Positions 35,213-43,459 of a stretch of DNA of 64,000 bases are shown in pieces. The notes under the pieces were generated by a model. That model worked only from the letters and a program-made list of their open reading frames with translations, ran no database searches and was not told the origin of the DNA. Numbering within the stretch: position 1 is the first letter of the stretch; the number at the start of each line of letters is the position of its first letter. Source of the stretch: an uncultured Gemmatimonadota bacterium (GTDB lineage: Bacteria; Gemmatimonadota; Gemmatimonadetes; Gemmatimonadales; Gemmatimonadaceae); the NCBI GenBank assembly GCA_902825965.1, contig CADEDA010000003.1, forward strand, positions 10,632 to 74,631, in the 5' to 3' direction. Position numbers and translations under genes: made by a program.

Positions 35213-35337
35213 ACGGGTGATGCTCCTGGTGTGTAGCGGCGCGGTCGCGCCTGAACGCACTTCATCATGATGTGCCAGTTGTCGTACCGTTCGTCCCGCC
35301 GTGAGGTTTCACGCGTGCGCGCGCCGCCACCAAAACA

Positions 35338-35373
35338 CGACAGGGCGCGGATCGCATGATCCGCGCCCTGTCG
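35338..35373 (-). terminator. Intrinsic terminator of the second beta-barrel gene
   Basis: CGACAGGGCGCGGATC (35338-35353) pairs perfectly with GATCCGCGCCCTGTCG (35358-35373) around a GCAT loop. On the minus strand the hairpin is followed two bases later by TTTT, so it should stop transcription of the gene that ends at 35391. Confidence 0.85.
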
Positions 35374-35390
35374 TCGTCCTGCGGGAGCGC

Positions 35391-35936
35391 TTAGAAGCGC
35401 ATGCCGATGGTGATCGGGAGGAAGTTCGCCGCATCCGGGTCGGTCTGGAGCGACACGAAGCGCAGCTCCGTGAACATCGAGCGCGAGCCCCAGTTGAAGT
35501 TGTAGCCGACGCCGACGTTGAAGGCGAGGTCCGAGCCGTCCACCGAGCCGCCGCCGGTGCCCTCGACCTCCCAGCTGTAGAAGCCCAGGCCGCCGAGCAG
35601 GTAGGGCTTGAGCGCGCTGGTGGTGTTGATCGGCACGATCAGGTTGGCCATGGCGCCGAACATCGTGGTGTTGTCGATGCCGAAGTCATCCTCACCACCG
35701 TAGCGGCCGAAGTCGCCCGTGAAGCGGAACTCGAGCTTGTCGTTGATCTTCGCCTGGTAGTTGGCGCCGAGCACGAACCCGAGGCCCGCCCCGTCGGCGA
35801 AGTCACCCATCGGCAGCGAGAGCCCGCCGCTGACGGAGAAACGGCCCTTGGTGGCAGCCTGGGCATCGGCGGTCGAGGCGACCGCGACCACAAGCACGGA
35901 GGCGGCGGCGAGGCCGCGAAGTGCGCGAACGAACAT
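35391..35936 (-). CDS. Outer-membrane beta-barrel protein
   Basis: A 181-residue secreted barrel. The signal peptide (LAAASVLVVAVASTADAQA) is followed by alternating strands (GRFSVSGGLSLPMGDF, GFVLGANYQAKINDKLEFRF, LAFNVGVGYNFNWGSRS). The final strand is FLPITIGMRF, with the C-terminal Phe recognised by BAM. Strand wording resembles OmpW/OmpA-like opacity barrels. An AGGAG stands just upstream of the start on the minus strand. It is a separate transcription unit from the barrel gene downstream of it, because a terminator lies between them. Confidence 0.82.
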   Translation of the reverse strand: MFVRALRGLAAASVLVVAVASTADAQAATKGRFSVSGGLSLPMGDFADGAGLGFVLGANYQAKINDKLEFRFTGDFGRYGGEDDFGIDNTTMFGAMANLIVPINTTSALKPYLLGGLGFYSWEVEGTGGGSVDGSDLAFNVGVGYNFNWGSRSMFTELRFVSLQTDPDAANFLPITIGMRF

Positions 35937-35964
35937 GCGGTGATTCTCCTGAGAGAGAGTGAGT

Positions 35965-35990
35965 CACAGGGCGCGACAGTGCGCCCTGTG
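35965..35990 (-). terminator. Hairpin between the ABC transporter and the barrel gene
   Basis: CACAGGGCGC (35965-35974) pairs with GCGCCCTGTG (35981-35990) around six bases. It lies 31 bases after the transporter stop on the minus strand and in the leader of the barrel gene. No T run follows, so it could be a terminator or a leader structure. Confidence 0.5.
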
Positions 35991-36021
35991 GGGACTCCGA
36001 TGAAGGACGAGCCCGATGCTG

Positions 36022-37815
36022 TCAGGTCACTCCCGACACGGATTGGGTCTCGATCTCTTCTTCCATCTGCTGACGCCGCAACAACTTCCAGTACTTCCCG
36101 CGGGCGGCCAACAGGTCGTTATGCCGACCTTGTTCCACCACCCGTCCTTCATCGAGCACTACGATCCAGTCGGCGTCCCGGATCGCGGTGATCCGGTGGG
36201 ATGCGATGATCGCGGTCCGCCCGACGAGCGCCTCCTTGAGTCCCCGCAGGATGGCCGCTTCGGTGTGTGTGTCGACCGCCGAGAGCGCATCGTCGAGAAC
36301 CACCACGGAGGGGCGTCGCGCGAGCGCCCGTGCCATCGCCGCACGCTGCTTCTGCCCACCGGAGAGATTGACGCCGCGCTCCCCGAGCATGGTCTCCCAC
36401 TGCCCGGGGAAGTCGAGCACGGTCTCCCGCAGCTGCGCCACGCCGGCCGCCCACTGCGCGTCGTCGTCACTCGCCGCGCCGTACGCCAGGTTCGCGAGGA
36501 TGGTTTCGCTGAACAGCAGGCTCTCCTGCGGCACGAATCCGATCTCCCGACGCAACACTTCCACCGGCAGGTCACGCACGTCGACCCCGTCGATGGTCAC
36601 GCGTCCCGCGGTCACGTCGGCCAGTCGCGGGAGGAGTTCGAGCAGCGCGGTCTTGCCCGAGCCGGTCGCGCCGACGACCCCCAGCGTGCGGCCCGCATCG
36701 ATGGTGATGTCCACGCCCTGCAGCACCGCTCGCGCGGTCGCGCCCTCGCGGGCGGGGTACGCGAAGTCCACGGCCTCGAACCGGATGCGTCGCCCGCCGC
36801 TGGTGGGCGGGAGGCGCGCCGGTTCGCGTCCCGGCTCGCGCTCCGCTTCGGGGTCGCGGATGGTCGGCGTCGCGTCGAGGATCTCGAGCAGTCGCGTCAT
36901 GGACGCGGCGCCGCGTTGGAAGAGGCTCGTCACCCACCCCAAGGCGATGAGTGGCCACGTGAGGTTGGCGAGGTACAATCCGAAGGCGACGAAGGCGCCG
37001 ACACTGAGCGAGCCGCGCAGGACCATCGTGCCGCCCAGCCCGAGCACCGCCGCGGCCCCGAGGCCCGCGAGCAGGGTGAACGCGGGGTTCATGAGCCCGT
37101 TGAGCCGCACCAGCGCGAGGTTCCGTGCCAGCGACTCCGCACTCAGCGCGCCGAACCGTGTCGCCTCCGCGTCCTCCTGTCGGTAGGCGCGCACCACGCG
37201 CACGCCGGCGAGGTTCTCCTGCACCATGGTGGTGAGGTCCCCGAACTGCGCCTGGACCCGCTCGAACCGGTCATGGATGGCCTTGCCGAGTCGCCACATG
37301 ACCACCGGGAGCAGCAGCATGGGCACGAGGGCGAGGGCCGTGAGTCGCGGCGAGATCGCGATCATGAACGACAGCGCGAACACCCCGCCGAAGACCGTGT
37401 TGGCGAGGTACATGACCGCTGGTCCGGACGCCATTCGGACCGCGGACAGGTCGTTCGTGAGGCGCGCCATGATCTCGCCGGTGCGCGTCCGGCCGAACCA
37501 GGCCGGGTCGAGCCGCGTGAGCCGGGCGAACAGGTCGACGCGCAGGTCGTGCTCGATGAGGCGCGAGACGCCGTTGAGCAGTTCGCGCATCTCGTAGCGG
37601 AACCAGGCCATCACGAGGGTGATGGCGATCATGACCGCTGCGATGCCGAGGATCTCGCGCAGCGGCGCACCGGCGCCCATGGCGTCAATCGCCCGGCGCA
37701 GGAGCGTGGGCAGCACGCTGGCGATGGCGGACGACACCACGACGCAGGCGAGGCCGGCGGCGAAGCGGCCCGCGTAGGGTCGGGCCCAGGGCAGGAGGCG
37801 TGTGAGCGACGTCAC
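36022..37815 (-). CDS. ABC transporter, fused permease and ATPase (exporter type)
   Basis: A 597-residue half-transporter of the MsbA/LmrA/MdlB type. Residues 1 to about 310 form the six-helix permease domain. The ATPase domain has Walker A GVVGATGSGKTALLELL, the signature NLSGGQKQRAAMARAL, Walker B VVVLDDALSAVD and the H-loop IIASHRITAI. It should form a homodimer or pair with another half-transporter, exporting lipid, peptide or drug. The GTG at 37815 gives MTSLTRLLPWARPYAGRF; the longer in-frame form adds a non-hydrophobic 28-residue head without support. Confidence 0.92.
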   Translation of the reverse strand: MTSLTRLLPWARPYAGRFAAGLACVVVSSAIASVLPTLLRRAIDAMGAGAPLREILGIAAVMIAITLVMAWFRYEMRELLNGVSRLIEHDLRVDLFARLTRLDPAWFGRTRTGEIMARLTNDLSAVRMASGPAVMYLANTVFGGVFALSFMIAISPRLTALALVPMLLLPVVMWRLGKAIHDRFERVQAQFGDLTTMVQENLAGVRVVRAYRQEDAEATRFGALSAESLARNLALVRLNGLMNPAFTLLAGLGAAAVLGLGGTMVLRGSLSVGAFVAFGLYLANLTWPLIALGWVTSLFQRGAASMTRLLEILDATPTIRDPEAEREPGREPARLPPTSGGRRIRFEAVDFAYPAREGATARAVLQGVDITIDAGRTLGVVGATGSGKTALLELLPRLADVTAGRVTIDGVDVRDLPVEVLRREIGFVPQESLLFSETILANLAYGAASDDDAQWAAGVAQLRETVLDFPGQWETMLGERGVNLSGGQKQRAAMARALARRPSVVVLDDALSAVDTHTEAAILRGLKEALVGRTAIIASHRITAIRDADWIVVLDEGRVVEQGRHNDLLAARGKYWKLLRRQQMEEEIETQSVSGVT

Positions 37816-37901
37816 AATCCCGTGATGCGTTGCGGGGCGCAGGGCTCGCTGACAGTATTCCGGGGTATCACCAACTCTCTTTCTCCCGTGGAGCCCCACC
37901 G

Positions 37902-38708
37902 ATGCCGAATACTATCCGACGCGCTGCGTTGCCGCTCTTGGCCGTCGCCCTCCTCGTCTCCGCCTGCGGCGGCGGCGAAGCGGCGAACGACCAGGCCGCG
38001 CGCGACATTGCGCTGACCCCGCAGGACAGCACCAAGCCGATGAACGATGCGCCGCCGGCGCAGACCCCGGCGCCCGAGACGCCTGCCCCGACGCCGGCGC
38101 CGGCTCCCGAGACCAAGGCTCCCGCGCCGCGCCCGACCACCAAGGCGCCGGCCAAGGCCACACCCGCCCGCGCCACCAGCGGCGTGATCGCCGCCGGCAC
38201 GTCGTTCGACGTGACCACCGGCGTGAAGATCTGCACCAACTCGCACAAGGTCGGCGACCGCTTCACCACCACGCTCGCCGCCGACGTCTCCGGCTCCAAC
38301 GGCGTGAAGATCCCCGCCGGCTCGGTCGTGACGCTCTCGGTCACGGAGTCGCAGATCTCCAAGAACTCCAAGGACAACTGGAAGCTCAAGTTCGCGGTGG
38401 TCGCGGTGACCATCGGCGACCAGACGATGGACGTGAAGGGTGACGTGACGAAGGTCGCGACGATCGAGGCGGTGCGCTCACAGAGCACCGGCCAGCAGGT
38501 CGGCAAGGTCGCCACCGGCGCGGCGGTCGGCGCGATCGCCGGCAAGCTGCTCGGCAAGGACACCAAGAGCACGGTCGTCGGCGCGGCGGTCGGTGCGGCG
38601 GCGGGCGGCGCGGTCGCGGCCGGCACGGCCGACTACGAAGGCTGCCTCCCGGCCAACGGCACCATCACGATCGCCCTGACGGAGGCGCTCACGCTCAAGA
38701 CGGCGTGA
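37902..38708 (+). CDS. Lipoprotein with Pro/Ala-rich linker and glycine-zipper domain
   Basis: The 268-residue precursor has a lipobox (ALLVSACGG), so it should be lipidated and attached to a membrane. Residues about 45-90 are a Pro/Ala/Thr linker. The central part is beta-rich (KIPAGSVVTLSVTESQ, KLKFAVVAVTIGDQ). The C-terminal third has a glycine zipper (VGKVATGAAVGAIAGKLLGK, then VVGAAVGAAAGGAVAAGT), which typically packs helices in or on membranes. The ATG at 37902 follows GTGGAG. The role is unknown; envelope integrity is a reasonable guess. Confidence 0.8.
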   Translation: MPNTIRRAALPLLAVALLVSACGGGEAANDQAARDIALTPQDSTKPMNDAPPAQTPAPETPAPTPAPAPETKAPAPRPTTKAPAKATPARATSGVIAAGTSFDVTTGVKICTNSHKVGDRFTTTLAADVSGSNGVKIPAGSVVTLSVTESQISKNSKDNWKLKFAVVAVTIGDQTMDVKGDVTKVATIEAVRSQSTGQQVGKVATGAAVGAIAGKLLGKDTKSTVVGAAVGAAAGGAVAAGTADYEGCLPANGTITIALTEALTLKTA

Positions 38709-38756
38709 GCGAGGCGCGAACGAGAGGGTGAAGGCGGAAGGTGAGCTGTGAGTGCA

Positions 38757-38794
38757 TCAGGGGGCGCCGACCTGCGGTCGGCGCCCCCTGATTT
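38757..38794 (+). terminator. Intrinsic terminator between convergent genes
   Basis: TCAGGGGGCGCCGACC (38757-38772) pairs perfectly with GGTCGGCGCCCCCTGA (38776-38791) around TGC, and TTT follows on the plus strand. It ends the lipoprotein gene and probably also blocks readthrough from ggt on the other strand. Confidence 0.83.
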
Positions 38795-38810
38795 CGCACC
38801 ACCCGCATCC

Positions 38811-40592
38811 TCAGTACCCGACCGCGAGCCCCGCCCCTCTCGGCTCTCGCACCCCGTGCCACCCGCCGGTCACCCGCATCACCGCGTTGACGTTCGCAAT
38901 CCCCTGCGTCGTGACGACGTCATGTCCCATGCCGCGCAACGCCGTCACCATGAGCGAGTCGAACCCCACACTCTCCAGCCGGATCTGGTCCGGCAGCGAC
39001 TGGTGATGCATGCGTGGTGCCCGCATCGCGTCGGCCAAGGTCATCTTGTGCTCGATCACGTTCAGGATCACCTGCGTGACCGCGGTGATGATCGTCGGGC
39101 CGCCGGCGGCACCCACCACCAGCAGCACCTGGCCCTGCGGGTCGAGCACGATCGTCGGTGACATCGCGCTCAACATGCGCTTGCCCGGCTGCACGGCGTT
39201 CGCCTCGCCCTGCACCAGGCCGAACATGTTCGGCGAGCCGGGCTGCGCAGCGAAGTCATCCATCTCGTTGTTCATGAAGAACCCGCCGCCGCGCACCCAG
39301 ACGGCCGAGCCGTAGCCGCCGTTGATCGTCGTCGTGGTCGCGACCGCGTTGCCGCGGCCGTCCACCACCGAGTAGTGGGTCGTGTGCTCCGGTTCCGGGC
39401 GCCCCGCGGTGAACGCCGGCGTCTTGGAGGCCTGCGTGCGGCTGATCTGCGATGCCAAGCTGCGGGCGTACGTCTTCGACACCAGCTCGTCACGCGGCAC
39501 CGGGACGAAGTCCGCGTCCGCGAGCTTCGCATTGCGGTCGATGAACGCGCGGCGGAAGGTCTCCGCCAGCAAGTGCGTGTACTCCGCCGAGCCGAACGCC
39601 GGCAGCGGCGCGAACGTCTCCAGCATGTTGAACGTCTGCGTCATCGTGATGCCGCCCGAGGATGCCGGTGGCATCGTGATCAGCGTGTAGCCGCGATAGG
39701 TCGAGACCACCGGCTCGCGCCACTTCGGCACGTAGGCCTGCAGGTCCTGCTTGGTGATGATGCCACCGCCGCGCTGCATCTCCGCCACCAGTGAGTCGCC
39801 GACCGGGCCGTTGTAGAACGCCGCCGGTCCGCGCTCGGCGATCAGGCGCAACGAGCGCGCGAGGTCCGGCTGCACCAGTCGCGCGCCCGGGGGCAGCGCC
39901 TCGCCGCCAGGGAAGAACGTCGCGCAGCCCTCGAACCGGCAGAGGCGCTGCTTGGCGCCGCTCAGCGAGCGGAAGAGCGCGCTGTCCACCGCGAAGCCGT
40001 CGCGGGCGAGCCGGATCGCCGGCGCCATCACCTGCGCCAGCGACATGGTGCCGAAGCGCTGCAGGGCCGCGTCCATGCCCGCCACCGCTCCCGGCACACC
40101 CGATGCGAGGTGGCCGACCACGCTCTTGTCCGTCAGCTTGCCGTACTCGTCGACGAACATGTTCCGTGTCGCCGCGAGCGGCGCGATCTCGCGATAGTCG
40201 ATCGCCGCGGTGCGGCCATCGGCCATGCGGATGACCATGAATCCGCCACCGCCGATGTTGCCGGCGAAGGGGTACGTGACGGCGAGCGCGAAGCCGACCG
40301 CCACCGCCGCGTCCATCGCGTTGCCGCCGGCGCGCAGGATCTCCAGTCCCGCCTGGCTCGCGTGGTCGGAGTTGCTGGCGACCATCGCCGACGCGCCGAA
40401 CGCCGCCTCGCGTGCCTCGGGGAACCGCCAGCCACCACTGAAGGTGCCGGAGTACCGTGCGTCACCCGCGGCCACCGACGGCGTCGAGGGGGCGGGTGCC
40501 GTGGCCGGTGCCGGTCCGGACGTCGTGGCGGGGCGGCACGCGGAGACGCCGAGGGCGACGAGGAGAACCGCTGCAGTGACGCGCTTGGTCAT
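38811..40592 (-). CDS. ggt: Gamma-glutamyltranspeptidase
   Basis: An N-terminal-nucleophile hydrolase that cleaves the gamma-glutamyl bond of glutathione and related compounds outside the inner membrane. The precursor has a signal with a possible lipobox (ALGVSAC), then a Pro/Ala linker. Family segments follow: SNSDHASQAGLEILRAGGNA, GNIGGGGFMVI, and the autocleavage site HTTHYSVVD, where the first Thr of the pair probably becomes the new N-terminus. NGGYGSAVWV and GAAGGPTIITAV belong to the small subunit. The length is 593 residues. The start lies six bases after a promoter -10. Confidence 0.95.
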   Translation of the reverse strand: MTKRVTAAVLLVALGVSACRPATTSGPAPATAPAPSTPSVAAGDARYSGTFSGGWRFPEAREAAFGASAMVASNSDHASQAGLEILRAGGNAMDAAVAVGFALAVTYPFAGNIGGGGFMVIRMADGRTAAIDYREIAPLAATRNMFVDEYGKLTDKSVVGHLASGVPGAVAGMDAALQRFGTMSLAQVMAPAIRLARDGFAVDSALFRSLSGAKQRLCRFEGCATFFPGGEALPPGARLVQPDLARSLRLIAERGPAAFYNGPVGDSLVAEMQRGGGIITKQDLQAYVPKWREPVVSTYRGYTLITMPPASSGGITMTQTFNMLETFAPLPAFGSAEYTHLLAETFRRAFIDRNAKLADADFVPVPRDELVSKTYARSLASQISRTQASKTPAFTAGRPEPEHTTHYSVVDGRGNAVATTTTINGGYGSAVWVRGGGFFMNNEMDDFAAQPGSPNMFGLVQGEANAVQPGKRMLSAMSPTIVLDPQGQVLLVVGAAGGPTIITAVTQVILNVIEHKMTLADAMRAPRMHHQSLPDQIRLESVGFDSLMVTALRGMGHDVVTTQGIANVNAVMRVTGGWHGVREPRGAGLAVGY

Positions 40593-40598
40593 GGCTGT

Positions 40599-40626
40599 AC
40601 AGTAGAAGAGGTGGTACGCCTGTCCA
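40599..40626 (-). promoter_or_regulatory. Promoter of ggt, predicted leaderless
   Basis: On the minus strand, TGGACA (40621-40626) and TACTGT (40599-40604) are 16 bases apart, and the -10 ends six bases before the ATG. No ribosome-binding site precedes the start. Confidence 0.6.
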
Positions 40627-40650
40627 TCCCGGAACTCCCGGAGCCGCTGC

Positions 40651-41358
40651 TCACATCCGCCCGCGGAACCGCCAACGCAGGCCGAGGCGCGTGGTGTACT
40701 GTCGCACCGACCGCGACTCGCCCGCCTGCAGGCCGTCCTTCGAGCCGATCACCGTCGCGAGGTCCTGCACCAAGGTCACCGACGTGCGGTCGGAGAGCGA
40801 GAACCCGAACCCGTAGCCGATCTGCAGTGCCCACGCGTTCTGCGTCTTCGCTTCCGCTGCCGTGAGCACGTCGGTGCCGGAGTAGTTCCCCCACTGCGCG
40901 AGCCCCGTGCTGAGCTCGATGATCTGGTGCGCTCCCGGCGTCTCGGGCGTGCGGAACGTCGCGAGGTACTGGAGGAGGCGCACGGTGCCGTCGCTGGTCG
41001 GGCTCACGCCGGCGCCCACGCGACGCACCGGGAACTCCGTCATCGACACCGCCACGCCGATGAGGCCGCTCCGCATCCCGCGCTCCAGCCCGAGGCGGTA
41101 CTGCACGGCATCACTCAGCGCCCAGGTCGTCCCGCTCGGACCGTCGGCTCGGCTGCCCGTCTGCACGTAACCCACCGAGGCCGCGAGCGCGACCGGGGCG
41201 CGTACATCGAGCATCGATGGCACCTTGATCAGTTGTGCCTCGAGCGGAGTCGCGAGCGCCGCCACGGCAACAGCGGTGGCCGCGGCGCGCCACACGATGC
41301 GCCCCACGTCTCGGTGGCGCGGCGGCTGGGCGTTCCTGAAGGTGCGAGTGCGCATCAT
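40651..41358 (-). CDS. Outer-membrane beta-barrel protein
   Basis: A 235-residue exported protein with a signal segment (AAATAVAVAALATPLEAQ) after a long basic head. The mature part shows alternating strands (PVALAASVGYVQTGSRADG, LGLERGMRSGLIGVAVSM, GYGFGFSLSDRTSVTLV) and ends TTRLGLRWRFRGRM. The terminal strand is followed by a short basic tail, slightly unlike the usual aromatic end. The head may be shorter if an internal start is used. It is encoded just upstream of ggt but separated by the ggt promoter. Confidence 0.72.
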   Translation of the reverse strand: MMRTRTFRNAQPPRHRDVGRIVWRAAATAVAVAALATPLEAQLIKVPSMLDVRAPVALAASVGYVQTGSRADGPSGTTWALSDAVQYRLGLERGMRSGLIGVAVSMTEFPVRRVGAGVSPTSDGTVRLLQYLATFRTPETPGAHQIIELSTGLAQWGNYSGTDVLTAAEAKTQNAWALQIGYGFGFSLSDRTSVTLVQDLATVIGSKDGLQAGESRSVRQYTTRLGLRWRFRGRM

Positions 41359-41364
41359 CCTCGA

Positions 41365-41370
41365 TAACTT
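41365..41370 (+). promoter_or_regulatory. Candidate -10 element for the murQ operon
   Basis: TAACTT lies seven bases beyond the divergent beta-barrel start and 47 bases before the murQ start. It repeats the hexamer used at trpS and corA. No clear -35 is visible. Confidence 0.42.
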
Positions 41371-41417
41371 AGGGTTGCTGTCCCTCTCGCGACACTCCTC
41401 TCAGACCCCGCCCCCTC

Positions 41418-42335
41418 GTGCTCGATCCCCGGGTCACCGAGCGCCGCAATCCGCGCAGCGCCGACATCGACCTCGCGTCGCCCCTCGCCATCGTCGACCT
41501 CATCAACGCCGAGGACCGGACGATCGCCGACGCCGTCGCAACGCAGCGCGAGGCGATCGCCCGGGCGATCGAACTGGCCGAGGCGGCGTTCCGCGGCGGT
41601 CGTCGGCTCTTCTACGTGGGGGCCGGCACGTCCGGTCGCCTTGGCGTCCTCGACGCGTCCGAGTGCCCGCCCACGTTCGGCAGCGACCCGTCGATGGTGC
41701 AGGGCATCATCGCCGGCGGGCCGGCCGCGCTGGTGCGCTCGCAGGAGGGCGCGGAGGACCGGCCCGAGGGTGCGGAAGCGGACCTCGCGGCCGTCGGGGT
41801 CGGGGCAGGGGACTTCGTGCTCGGCATCGCCGCCAGTGGGACGACACCGTACGTGTGGGCGGCGCTCGCCTACGCCAAGCGCATGGGGGCGACCACGGGC
41901 ATCCTCGCCTGTTCGCCTCCGCCGCCGGAACGGCTGGCGGGCGTGGATGTGGCCATCCTGCCGATCACCGGGCCCGAGGTCGTCACCGGCTCCACGCGAC
42001 TCAAGGCCGGCACGGCCACCAAGCTCGTGCTCAACTCCATCACCACCGGGGCGATGGTGCGTCTCGGCAAGACGTACGGCAATCTCATGGTGGACCTGCA
42101 GGCCACCAACGAGAAGCTGCGTGACCGCGCCGAGCGACTGGTCATGACCACCTGCGGCCTCGCACGTGACGGTGCGCGCAGCCTGCTCGCCGCCGCGCAG
42201 GGGCACGTGAAGGTCGCGATCACCATGCACAAGCTCGGGCTCGACCGCGACGCGGCGCTCGCCCGGCTCGCGCAGGCCGGCGGCGTGATCCGTCGCGTGG
42301 TCCCAGACGCACCGCCACCGGTGGAACCCGCGTGA
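41418..42335 (+). CDS. murQ: N-acetylmuramic acid 6-phosphate etherase
   Basis: This SIS-domain enzyme removes the lactyl ether from MurNAc-6-phosphate, giving GlcNAc-6-phosphate during peptidoglycan recycling. The signature VGAGTSGRLGVLDASECPPTFG (in two adjoining parts) and the later GTATKLVLNSITTGAMVRLGK stretch are diagnostic. The 305-residue length is typical. It starts at GTG 41418. The stop overlaps the anmK start (GTGA), and the GH3 gene follows, so all three genes form one recycling operon. Confidence 0.96.
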   Translation: MLDPRVTERRNPRSADIDLASPLAIVDLINAEDRTIADAVATQREAIARAIELAEAAFRGGRRLFYVGAGTSGRLGVLDASECPPTFGSDPSMVQGIIAGGPAALVRSQEGAEDRPEGAEADLAAVGVGAGDFVLGIAASGTTPYVWAALAYAKRMGATTGILACSPPPPERLAGVDVAILPITGPEVVTGSTRLKAGTATKLVLNSITTGAMVRLGKTYGNLMVDLQATNEKLRDRAERLVMTTCGLARDGARSLLAAAQGHVKVAITMHKLGLDRDAALARLAQAGGVIRRVVPDAPPPVEPA

Positions 42336-43459
42336 GTGTCCTCGTCGGGCTGATGTCCGGCACGTCGCTCGACGGCATCACGGCGGTCGTCGCGCGCTTC
42401 GCCGAGGACGATGGCGGCCGGGTGACCACCGAGCTGCTCGCCCACATCGACCGGCCGTACGACGCGCGCACGCGCGCGCGCCTCGCCGCCGCCCTGCAGG
42501 GTGCGACACCGAGCGAGTACACCGCGTTGGACTTCGCCCTCGGCGGGTGGCTCGCGGATGCCGCCGTCGCCGTGCTCGCCGAGGCGGGCATCGCACGCAG
42601 CGACGTCGCCGCCATCGCCTCGCACGGACACACGGTGTGGCATGAGCCGCCACTCGGCACCTGGCAGTTCGGCCAACCTGCGGTCATCGCCGAGCGCTGT
42701 GGCATCCCGGTGATCGCGGACTTCCGCGTGCGCGATGTCGCGGCCGGCGGCCAGGGTGCGCCACTCGTCCCGATCGCCGACGCGCAGCTCTTCGCCGATG
42801 ACCGCCAGTGGCGCATCCTGCAGAACCTGGGCGGCATCGGCAACCTCACGGTGGTCCCCCCGCGCGGCGAGCTCGCGGCGGTCCGCGCGTTCGACACCGG
42901 CCCCGGTGTGTGCATCGTGGACGGCGTGACGCGACTGCTGCGCAGCGACCTCCCGTACGACGTGGACGGCGCACTGGCGCGCACCGGCACGGCGATCGAG
43001 TCGGTGATCGAGGACCTGCTCGCGGACCCCTGGTACGCGGTGGAGCCGCCCAAGAGCACCGGGCGCGAGCGCTACACGGCGTCGTTCATCGCCGATTTCG
43101 TGGTGCGGTGCCGCGCCGCCCGCGCGGGCTGCCGCGACGGCGACATCGTCGCCACCGCCTGCTGGCTCACCGCCCGCAGCATCGCGCTCGCGGTCGAGCG
43201 GTTCGTGCCGCAGCCCGTGGAGGACGTGCTGCTCTCGGGCGGTGGTGCGCGGCATCCCGTCCTGCGCGAGGCGATCGCGATGGCGCTCGCACCGCGGCAC
43301 GTACGGCTGTTCGAGCGCGTGTTCTTCGACGGCGACGCCAAGGAGGCCGTGGCCTTCGCCTACCTCGGCTGGCTGCACCTCCAGCGCCGCCCCGGCAACC
43401 TGCCGACGGCCACCGGGGCGCGCGGTCCACGCATCCTCGGCGCGTACCACCCCGCCTGA
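42332..43459 (+). CDS. anmK: Anhydro-N-acetylmuramic acid kinase
   Basis: This enzyme opens and phosphorylates 1,6-anhydro-MurNAc to MurNAc-6-phosphate, the substrate of MurQ. The N-terminal GLMSGTSLDGI is the family and ATP-phosphate motif. IASHGHTVWHEP, GGQGAPLVPIADAQLF, NLGGIGNLTV and FDTGPGVCIVDG follow in the expected order, and DVLLSGGGARHPVL is the C-terminal motif. The 375 residues match. It overlaps murQ by four bases and the GH3 gene by one. Confidence 0.96.
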   Translation: MSVLVGLMSGTSLDGITAVVARFAEDDGGRVTTELLAHIDRPYDARTRARLAAALQGATPSEYTALDFALGGWLADAAVAVLAEAGIARSDVAAIASHGHTVWHEPPLGTWQFGQPAVIAERCGIPVIADFRVRDVAAGGQGAPLVPIADAQLFADDRQWRILQNLGGIGNLTVVPPRGELAAVRAFDTGPGVCIVDGVTRLLRSDLPYDVDGALARTGTAIESVIEDLLADPWYAVEPPKSTGRERYTASFIADFVVRCRAARAGCRDGDIVATACWLTARSIALAVERFVPQPVEDVLLSGGGARHPVLREAIAMALAPRHVRLFERVFFDGDAKEAVAFAYLGWLHLQRRPGNLPTATGARGPRILGAYHPA

